NCBI GenBank assembly: GCA_015233245.1
Contig: JADFYB010000007.1
Coordinates: 1 to 48,885 of the forward strand
Reading direction: 5' to 3'
Origin: Nitrospirota bacterium
GTDB lineage: Bacteria; Nitrospirota; Thermodesulfovibrionia; Thermodesulfovibrionales; Magnetobacteriaceae
DNA: 48,885 nucleotides
Under the pieces are notes generated by a model. The model worked only from the letters and a program-made list of their open reading frames with translations. It made no database searches and was not told the DNA's origin. Position numbers and translations under genes: made by a program. Position 1 is the stretch's first letter. Every line of letters starts with the position of its first letter. Positions 10,646 through 17,706 of the stretch are shown here, in pieces.

Positions 10646-11853
10646 GCAGCTTTAAGTATCAGTGTGTTGATCTTACAGGTAAAGAAACAAGCGGGAATCT
10701 TAATGCCTCAACTATCTCTGAGGCTCGGACTGTGCTTAAAGACAAGGGGCTCAGGGTTGTCTCAATTACTGAGTCTGTATCCATTAAATCACCGTTTTCC
10801 TCTGCATCGTTTTCCATAAAAAAAACAACAGTCGGTGAAACCGATCTCTACAACATGTCCAAAGAACTGAGTGTGCTCTTAAGAGCAGGGTTGAGGATTG
10901 ACAACTCCCTTGAAATTGTAACGCAAACGGCAGCAAATCAGGCCCTTAAGGAGTGCCTGCGCAGTGCGGTTAAGGAAATCAGAGCCGGTAAAAGTGTAGC
11001 CGATGCCTTCGAAAAGACAGGCACATTTAACAACCTCATGCTCTCAGTGATAAGAGTTGGTGAAAGTGTGGGCGATCTAAAAATGTCTTTTGAGCAAATC
11101 GCCGGCAATCTGCAGTTTCAAATTCAATTTAAGGCTGAAATCAAAAACAACCTGACATATCCTGTTTTTCTCATTCTTGCCAGTATGGTGACACTGTTTA
11201 TTATCTTTAAATTCATAATCCCAAGGTTTTTCAGCGTTTTTGGCGCAGATCAACTGCAACACCTTCCCGCTGTCTCAAAAATGCTTTTTGCAATGTCAGA
11301 GTACTTAAATATGTATGCAATTTTTGGAGTTATCACAGCTATTGTGTTGTTTTTTAAATATGTCGGAGTTAAAAAACTCTTTCACAGCGCTTATGCCCGT
11401 GCTTTGTCCCTACCTGTGTTTAGAACCCTGATACTAAACCTTGAACTTTCCAGATTTTCATATTCTATGCACACAATGCTCAGTAGCGGCATAGAGTTCA
11501 TAAAGGCACTTAAGTACTCGATAGATTTAATTCAAAACGAAAGAATACGAAATGTGTTTCAACCTGCGCTGAAACTTATAAAGGAGGGGCGCTCTATAGG
11601 AGAGGTGTTTTCAGGCATTGAGATGCTCCCCGACATTGTGCCCAGCATGGTCACGGTTGGAGAGAAAAGCGGCAATATGAAAGAGATTTTCCTTGAGCTT
11701 TTTAACGTCTTTGACGACAGATTTAAACGCGCGGTTAAGAAAATCGTTATTCTCATTGAGCCTGCCATAATAATACTTATGGGTATAATTGTGGGGTTTA
11801 TAGTGATTTCACTTATTCTTACCGTGATGAATGTGGGAAACATAAAACTGTGA
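10642..11853 (+). CDS. gspF: Type II secretion inner-membrane platform GspF
   Basis: Two T2SSF repeats (LRAGLRIDNSLEIV, LSSGIEFIKALKYS, VGEKSGNMKEIF); overlaps gspE stop. Confidence 0.94.
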   Translation: MSSFKYQCVDLTGKETSGNLNASTISEARTVLKDKGLRVVSITESVSIKSPFSSASFSIKKTTVGETDLYNMSKELSVLLRAGLRIDNSLEIVTQTAANQALKECLRSAVKEIRAGKSVADAFEKTGTFNNLMLSVIRVGESVGDLKMSFEQIAGNLQFQIQFKAEIKNNLTYPVFLILASMVTLFIIFKFIIPRFFSVFGADQLQHLPAVSKMLFAMSEYLNMYAIFGVITAIVLFFKYVGVKKLFHSAYARALSLPVFRTLILNLELSRFSYSMHTMLSSGIEFIKALKYSIDLIQNERIRNVFQPALKLIKEGRSIGEVFSGIEMLPDIVPSMVTVGEKSGNMKEIFLELFNVFDDRFKRAVKKIVILIEPAIIILMGIIVGFIVISLILTVMNVGNIKL

Positions 11854-12308
11854 GACAAAAGGGTTTTACCCTTATAGAGCTGCTTATCGTGATAGTAATC
11901 ATAGGCCTTATTTTTGCTGTGACAGTGCCGGTCTCTGTCAGGATGTACAACAGGTATATGGCCTCCCTTGAAGCTGAAAAGGTTATGCTCTTTATGTTTA
12001 AGCTCCAAAGGGACTCATTTCTTGACGGAGATGAAAAACTGGTAGAAACCGACACAGGGCTAATAACGGTTAACGGAGTTCCCCAAAAATTCTCAGAGGA
12101 GTTCACTGTTAAATCAGAAGGGCCGCCTCCGGAATCACAATCCGGTAAAACCAAAAGTAACTTCGTATATATCCCTACCCCGATACTGTTTTTTACAAAC
12201 GGCACAACCAGCGGAGGCATTGTGATGGTCTATGTAAAGGATTTCATTTTTGCCGTAAAGATAACTCCGCCGTATGGTGAGATTCGTATGAAGGCTCATA
12301 ACACATGA
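11850..12308 (+). CDS. gspH: Type II secretion minor pseudopilin (GspH-like)
   Basis: RQKG/FTLIELLIVIVIIGLIFAVTVPVS; position directly after gspF with 4-bp overlap. Confidence 0.8.
   Translation: MRQKGFTLIELLIVIVIIGLIFAVTVPVSVRMYNRYMASLEAEKVMLFMFKLQRDSFLDGDEKLVETDTGLITVNGVPQKFSEEFTVKSEGPPPESQSGKTKSNFVYIPTPILFFTNGTTSGGIVMVYVKDFIFAVKITPPYGEIRMKAHNT
12292..12308. repeat. Direct repeat copy 1, AGGCTCATAACACATGA
   Basis: Identical to 13018-13034; includes the gspH stop codon. Confidence 0.9.
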
Positions 12309-12386
12309 GTAAATCGTTTCATTTAGCTTTTTACCGGCTCTTAACCGTTTTGTATGGGTAAAAGAATAAGTCCTTTTGTTTAATTA

Positions 12387-12653
12387 TCAATAAACATCAT
12401 CATGAGGACCTATGTTGAGGAGATATATGTTGTCGTCGGATAGCTTAAACGTAATACGGATGTCCTCGGTTACAAAACATGAGTATCTATCTTTCAGATT
12501 GCCTGAGAGTTTATGAGTTTTCAAAGAAGGTGTGAAAGGATTTTCTTGTAAAGTCTTTAAGATTTTCAGTAGTTTTTCATGTATTACTTTTGAGTTTTTG
12601 GTAATCCTGGATGACTGCCGCATAAAGTGCTTTTCGAGTTTAAGAGTGGGCAA
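12387..12653 (-). CDS. RelE/YafQ-type toxin of a type II toxin-antitoxin module
   Basis: HKLSGNLKDRYSCFVTEDIRITFKL...IYLLNIGPHDDVY is typical of RelE/YafQ mRNA interferases. Confidence 0.82.
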   Translation of the reverse strand: MPTLKLEKHFMRQSSRITKNSKVIHEKLLKILKTLQENPFTPSLKTHKLSGNLKDRYSCFVTEDIRITFKLSDDNIYLLNIGPHDDVY

Positions 12654-12656
12654 AAA

Positions 12657-12914
12657 TCATTCTCTCCAGTTTATTATCGCGTCCATAGCCTCTTCAGCAG
12701 TATTAAACGTATAATATTCGCCCCTTTCTTCGGCAGCCAGAGTTTCTTCGATAAATACTTTATTTTTACGTTCTCTCTCAGCAAGATAGGCTGTAAAATC
12801 GGCTATCTCTTTAATGCGCTCAGGGGACAACTCCGGCAGCATATCGATAATGCGTTCAATGTCGGGGTTCATTATAACGGCTACCGGAGCCTTATCAATA
12901 AACGTTTCGCTCAT
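12657..12914 (-). CDS. Cognate antitoxin of the RelE/YafQ-type toxin
   Basis: 85-aa acidic protein ending 4 bp upstream of the toxin start on the same strand; helical, charged. Confidence 0.65.
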   Translation of the reverse strand: MSETFIDKAPVAVIMNPDIERIIDMLPELSPERIKEIADFTAYLAERERKNKVFIEETLAAEERGEYYTFNTAEEAMDAIINWRE

Positions 12915-12983
12915 AAATATATAGTAACATAAGGGAGGTTTGAATGGCTATATCAAACAAAATTAGGTTTGAAGTATTCCTTA

Positions 12984-13014
12984 CGTTGGTGTAATCTTGT
13001 AGATTACACCAACG
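12984..13014. repeat. Perfect palindrome, 14-bp arms, 3-nt spacer: CGTTGGTGTAATCT-TGT-AGATTACACCAACG
   Basis: Arms 12984-12997 and 13001-13014 are exact reverse complements; no flanking T-tract. Confidence 0.9.
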
Positions 13015-13017
13015 CGG

Positions 13018-13034
13018 AGGCTCATAACACATGA
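13018..13034. repeat. Direct repeat copy 2, AGGCTCATAACACATGA
   Basis: Identical to 12292-12308. Confidence 0.9.
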
Positions 13035-13132
13035 ATATATCCATTCTGAACTATGATTTAATTCATAATTCTTGATTCCATGGTTTTAGTCAACTATCAT
13101 AAGAATTCTACTGTTTATGCTCAAAATAGTGC

Positions 13133-13459
13133 CTACCGGCGCTCATCATTATATTTTAACCTGCTAATGTCATCTTCCAATTTATCAAGGTCATGATTTA
13201 TTCTCTCTTTTTCATGATAAGTAAGCTTTCCATCTACTTTCATGCGATCAATTTCTTCGACAATCCTGTCTAACTCTCTATGAAGCCTTTTTGCTTCGTG
13301 CTCTGACAGAGATCTGTTTCTAATCCCGTTTTCAATCTTTTCCTTTGCATGCTTAACCCTTTTGTGTATTCCCCCATGCCAATCCTCTTCAGCATAAGCA
13401 ATTGCAACCATACCAAACATTACTATAACTAACATCGCCGCTAATGTCACTCTTTTCAT
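13133..13459 (-). CDS. Small exported helical protein, unknown function
   Basis: ATG 13459 with AGGGAGAG upstream; signal peptide MKRVTLAAMLVIVMFGMVAIAYAEE; repeated charged helices LSEHEAKRLHRELDRI / LTYHEKERINHDLDKL. Confidence 0.7.
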   Translation of the reverse strand: MKRVTLAAMLVIVMFGMVAIAYAEEDWHGGIHKRVKHAKEKIENGIRNRSLSEHEAKRLHRELDRIVEEIDRMKVDGKLTYHEKERINHDLDKLEDDISRLKYNDERR

Positions 13460-13540
13460 ATCCACTCTCCCTGTACCTTTAATCAATACCGCCTGAACAT
13501 GGCAGCTCACTTACGGAATACCACAAGCCATAAATTAAAT

Positions 13541-13576
13541 AAAACCATACAAAAAGTATCCTTTTTGTATAGTTTT
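13541..13576. repeat. Near-perfect hairpin, 16-bp arms and 4-nt loop (possible terminator)
   Basis: AAAACCATACAAAAAG-TATC-CTTTTTGTATAGTTTT; one non-Watson-Crick position, a G-U wobble in a minus-strand transcript. Confidence 0.75.
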
Positions 13577-13636
13577 AAAAGAACATTTGATAGCCTTTTC
13601 CCAATTAAAAAACTTTTGGGCAATGGATGCAACGTC

Positions 13637-13650
13637 TAAATAAATCTGTC
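13637..13650 (+). repeat. Left inverted repeat TAAATAAATCTGTC
   Basis: Exact reverse complement of 14930-14943. Confidence 0.7.
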
Positions 13651-13690
13651 ACCGTTATTATTATATATGTATGTGTCCGTTTCTTGTCCT

Positions 13691-14214
13691 TTACTTTGTC
13701 CGTCCGTTCCTATTATTGTCGATATGTTCAATTTTAATATCTCTCACTTTAAAAACAGTACCCATAGGGGCAAATCCAACCTTAAACATCACTAAGGCGC
13801 TTATGGATGGATTACCATCAAATTCTGCTTCATATATTTCCTCTTTATTAGCTGGAATATCGAACGATCTATCATTAAGATAACGTTTACGATAATCATT
13901 ATCATTTTGAATGTCTAATATTAATTGAAAAGCTTTATCCGATGATGCTATGAAGGTCATAAGATATTTTTGCCCTTGGTTTGTTTTAATAAAATTAGAC
14001 CCGATGACCTGTATATTCCCCGCGGTTTCAATCAATGTTTTTTTGATCTTAACCTCAAAACCATAGCCGTTTGGGGTGAATTTGCAGGAATGATCCGTAT
14101 TTTCAATATAAGGTTTACGCCATTGATTAACAGTCAACTCCTCTGCTTCAGCTCCAATCAAACAGACAAAAATAGTTACATAGAAATTGTTAATAAAGCA
14201 ATAGACTTTTTCAT
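13691..14214 (-). pseudogene. Frameshifted gene for an exported protein of unknown function
   Basis: ATG 14214 with AGGAG upstream encodes MKKSIALL; the frame must then shift to NNFYVTIFVCLIGAEAEELTVNQWRKPY... to give a complete signal peptide plus the 156-aa ORF. Confidence 0.65.
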
Positions 14215-14247
14215 ATTATTCTCCTTACTTCTTAATCATTTTCTGCT

Positions 14248-14823
14248 CTATTTATTCACGTATAAAATACAGTGAAATTCAGTTGATTTTGCCTCCTTTG
14301 TAACACCCGTAAATGGATTATATAGCATGTAAATATTTTCAGCGATTTTTTTATCTGTCCAATAATAATAGTTTGGTAATTCGTTAACACATTTTTTTTC
14401 ATTTACTATTTGAGATAACTCATCTTTAGTATGCGGCAACCGCTTACCATCCCTTTTTGCTTCAAAAGAAGCATCAAAAAATGTGTCTTTCTTAACATCA
14501 CAGTCCGATTCAGATGGAGCTTTTGTTTTTGGAATCAGATGGTTTGATTCAGTTGGTATAGGCTTTACAGGTTCAGTGCTTTGTGGTAATACTTTATTTG
14601 TTTACAGTTTATTACTCTGTTTCTTGTGGTCTTTTGACCGTTCGCTATTGAAATAGTTAATAATAGTATGTATAGTAACATTGCTATATGTGTTATTGTT
14701 TCCGCCATTCTTTATATCTTTGCTACCCTTATATTGAATTATAGCAACTACAAACGTAATTATAGCAGTTATTAAAGCTACAACAATTATAATTATTTTA
14801 ACAATAGATGTCCATTTTTTCAC
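14248..14823 (-). pseudogene. Membrane-anchored protein gene split by an in-frame TAA (14604-14602)
   Basis: ORFs 14602..14823 and 14248..14439 are in the same frame; the 54 codons between them contain no other stop (TNKVLPQSTEPVKPIPTESNHLIPKTKAPSESDCDVKKDTFFDASFEAKRDGKR). Confidence 0.65.
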
Positions 14824-14852
14824 ATAACCACCTTTGAACTGCGAATTTATTT

Positions 14853-14891
14853 ATAGTTTATATTATATACAATAAACATAATATAAACTAT
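14853..14891. repeat. Perfect 14-bp inverted repeat with 11-nt spacer
   Basis: ATAGTTTATATTAT (14853-14866) / ATAATATAAACTAT (14878-14891), 30 bp upstream of the minus-strand start at 14823. Confidence 0.8.
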
Positions 14892-14929
14892 TTATCAAAT
14901 TATGACAGAATAATATATATAGTAATATG

Positions 14930-14943
14930 GACAGATTTATTTA
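14930..14943 (-). repeat. Right inverted repeat GACAGATTTATTTA
   Basis: Exact reverse complement of 13637-13650. Confidence 0.7.
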
Positions 14944-15121
14944 CATTTTCCTTAAGCACCTAAACTGGACAGAATGATTAAGGCAGCAAAATCTTGCGTA
15001 AGTGTACATTATTTATAGAGGCTTGTTATATTCCTACTGAGTGTTGTGTTATAGCCGATTTTGAGGTATAATATAGTAGGGCTGACGTTTTTAGAGGAGA
15101 TTGCAAGCATTACAAAGGAGT

Positions 15122-15310
15122 ATGATGGAAAAATACGTCTATTGGCAGAATGAGGTTGTGTGGCTTGGATATTTGGAGAAATATCCAGATTACATGACAC
15201 AAGGTGAGACCATAGAAGAGTTAGAGGAAAATCTCAAAGATATTCTTAAAGAACTTTCAGGGAACGATATTCCTTGTGTTCGTAGAGTTGCCGAACTACA
15301 AGTCTCTTGA
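15122..15310 (+). CDS. hicB: HicB-like antitoxin (short form)
   Basis: WLGYLEKYPDYMTQGETIEELEENLKDILKEL matches the HicB partial RNase H-like fold; ORF track starts at 15101. Confidence 0.82.
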   Translation: MMEKYVYWQNEVVWLGYLEKYPDYMTQGETIEELEENLKDILKELSGNDIPCVRRVAELQVS

Positions 15311-15480
15311 AAAGAAAAGACCTTATTTATAAGATAGAACATAATGGCTGTATCTTGATCAGGCATGGAGGGAGACACGATTGGTATCAGAATCCTAGTA
15401 CACAAATTTCACAACCAATTCCAAGACATAACGAAATCAACGAATATCTCGCCAAACATATTATTAAGAGATTAAAATAG
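15307..15480 (+). CDS. hicA: HicA-like toxin, TTG start overlapping the hicB stop; absent from the ORF track
   Basis: Manual translation of 15307-15480: (M)KRKDLIYKIEHNGCILIRHGGRHDWYQNPSTQISQPIPRHNEINEYLAKHIIKRLK*; HicA HGG-H and QPIPRHNEI motifs. Confidence 0.88.
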   Translation: MKRKDLIYKIEHNGCILIRHGGRHDWYQNPSTQISQPIPRHNEINEYLAKHIIKRLK

Positions 15481-15613
15481 AGTACGGCTTGTAATCATGG
15501 CCGTAGTTGATATTACGTTTTTAATTTTGCTAAAACCTGACATTTTCACTTTGGCTAAACAGAGTCAATTCGCGTTCTTGAAATAAAAAACCATAGGGTG
15601 TATAATCTTTTAA

Positions 15614-16024
15614 ATGCTTAAGCAGTCAACGCCGCTAAAAAAACAGTTAACAAACAAAGGGTTTCTTGTAATAGAGATTCTGATTTCCGGTCTTATCCTT
15701 ACAGCCTCCATAGCGGCCAGCATGTACCTTTTCAGGATTGGCTACGAAAGCCTCTCACGCGCTCGGGATTCCAACATGATCTCAGCAAAAATGCCTGAGA
15801 TAATAGATTTTCTTAAAAACTCCGACTTAGTAGAGACTAAAACCAGCGTTGATATGGGTGATGACGTCATACTTACGTGGAGAGCAACCCCTATAAGGCA
15901 AGGGAAACCTTCTTTGATAATTAATCCGATTAAAGACTACTCACTAACCCTGTATAGGATAGAGTTTGGTGTAACTTACAACCGATTAGGCAGAGAATAT
16001 ATACTAAATGTGCTCAGATATTAA
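15614..16024 (+). CDS. gspI: Type II secretion minor pseudopilin (GspI-like)
   Basis: NKG/FLVIEILISGLILTASIAASMYLF; position before gspJ/K. Confidence 0.75.
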   Translation: MLKQSTPLKKQLTNKGFLVIEILISGLILTASIAASMYLFRIGYESLSRARDSNMISAKMPEIIDFLKNSDLVETKTSVDMGDDVILTWRATPIRQGKPSLIINPIKDYSLTLYRIEFGVTYNRLGREYILNVLRY

Positions 16025-16721
16025 AAAAAATACACGTTTCCTTACGTGGATTAAAGGTTCAAAAGGTTACACTTTAATTGAGGCGGTGGTGGCTGTGGCA
16101 ATATTTTCTGCCATGATGATGCTTGCAATGGCAGCACTTAATCAGGGATTTAAGCAGTACAAGGCTGTAATGGAGGAGGGTGTTAACTTCTGGAAAATAG
16201 CCAGAAGCTACTGGCTGCATAAAAGTGTAAGTGGTGTGGTCTATTACTATGTGAGTGACGAGAAAAGACTTAGCTGGAACACATGGCGTCCTTACATCGT
16301 GTGCAGACCGGATCTGTTAAGCTATGTAAGTAACACCCCGATGGCAGGAGAGCTGCCCGTTGTCGTCTGGATAGTGACAGAGAAAAACTCCGCTAAAGAT
16401 GCCCTCAATCTCATGTACTATGAGCTGCCGGTTTATACAAAAAACATGGAGGATATTAAGCAAGAATTTATAAGCGGAGCGTATAAAAACGGAAACTCCT
16501 TTTCAATTGTTGAAGATGTCACAGATGTTACAATGGAGTGTTACGCAATGGATTCGTTAACAAAGCTCTGGAGCTGGGTACAGAAATACGAGACGAAACC
16601 CGGCGTAACAATTTTACCCTCTGCTGTCAGAATAAATTACAGAAAACATAATAAAAATGAAAGTATTTTTTTTAATATCAGGGTAAATGGAACTTTTCAC
16701 TCAGATCCTAATGTAATATAG
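16008..16721 (+). CDS. gspJ: Type II secretion minor pseudopilin (GspJ-like)
   Basis: SKG/YTLIEAVVAVAIFSAMMMLAMAALNQGF; position before gspK. Confidence 0.8.
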   Translation: MCSDIKKNTRFLTWIKGSKGYTLIEAVVAVAIFSAMMMLAMAALNQGFKQYKAVMEEGVNFWKIARSYWLHKSVSGVVYYYVSDEKRLSWNTWRPYIVCRPDLLSYVSNTPMAGELPVVVWIVTEKNSAKDALNLMYYELPVYTKNMEDIKQEFISGAYKNGNSFSIVEDVTDVTMECYAMDSLTKLWSWVQKYETKPGVTILPSAVRINYRKHNKNESIFFNIRVNGTFHSDPNVI

Positions 16722-16727
16722 TATAAT

Positions 16728-17699
16728 ATGTGTGGTTTGAAGGACTTGCACAGAATAAATTTAACATTATTACGGAACGAAAGCGGCTCAGCTGTTTTGT
16801 TGACGATAATGATAGCGTCAATAATAATAACGGTAGGGTTAGGGTTCAACTGGATTATCAAAGAGCATATAAAAACTGCAGGAGCGCTTAAGGATAAATC
16901 TGAGGCGATGATTTTAGCCGAATCGTCCTTCGATACTTCGATGTTTGCTATCCTAACCGGAAAACTAACCCAGGACGGAGTTGCCTTTACGGATGATTCA
17001 CTCCTTGGAGCCTCTCAGATAATAGCTAATGGTAGTCCATTGTGGGTTAACGAAAACATTATCCTGCGCCTACAGGATGCTAACGGTATGGTTTCTCTGG
17101 CAGCTAACGGTAACACCCTGACAGAAGACTCCGCCTCTGATCTCAAAAAGCTGATAAACACTATTGCACCGGGAAAAAATGCAGACGAAATAGTTGATTG
17201 CATAAATGACTGGATTGATCCTGATGACCTGGTGCGTACAAATGGTGCTGAGTCAGACTACTACAGGATGATAGGCACAGGGTTTGAACCCAGAAATTTT
17301 CACCTGCAGTACCTTGAGGAAATTCTCCTTGTTAAGGGTATGGACATTCAGCTATTTAATAAACTTAAACCCTTTATCACTATGCTAAGAAATGAGGGTT
17401 TTAATGTTAACACAGCAAAACCAGAATTAATAGCAGCTCATTATGGCTTAAGTTCTGATGTTATCGAGCCTCTGAGGCAGCATATGAAAACTAACGCTAC
17501 AGGGGCCATGGAGGCTCTAAAACAGATAGGGGTTGATACGTTATCCTTTTCAGGCACTCAGGCGCGTCCAACCGAGTTTTTTGAAATAACGCTTGCCGTC
17601 AGATCAGGCGAAAGTCTGTACCATATAAAGTCCGGAATCAGTATAAGAGACACGACAGGGTTTTCACCACATTCGGTTTACTATTGGAAAGAGGGGTGA
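16728..17699 (+). CDS. gspK: Type II secretion minor pseudopilin GspK
   Basis: GSAVLLTIMIASIIITVGLGF; LRLQDANGMVSL; DWIDPDDLVRTNGAESDYY; FNVNTAKPELIAA. Confidence 0.9.
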   Translation: MCGLKDLHRINLTLLRNESGSAVLLTIMIASIIITVGLGFNWIIKEHIKTAGALKDKSEAMILAESSFDTSMFAILTGKLTQDGVAFTDDSLLGASQIIANGSPLWVNENIILRLQDANGMVSLAANGNTLTEDSASDLKKLINTIAPGKNADEIVDCINDWIDPDDLVRTNGAESDYYRMIGTGFEPRNFHLQYLEEILLVKGMDIQLFNKLKPFITMLRNEGFNVNTAKPELIAAHYGLSSDVIEPLRQHMKTNATGAMEALKQIGVDTLSFSGTQARPTEFFEITLAVRSGESLYHIKSGISIRDTTGFSPHSVYYWKEG

Positions 17700-17706
17700 G
17701 CAGGAC

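Noticed and set aside
12532-12932. + strand ORFs opposite the RelE/YafQ-type TA pair
   Set aside because: Antisense to a well-supported TA pair; low-complexity Phe/Ser-rich translations.
12309-15613. Possible CRISPR array because of repeated palindromic sequences
   Set aside because: The palindromes differ from each other and are not regularly spaced; no cas genes.
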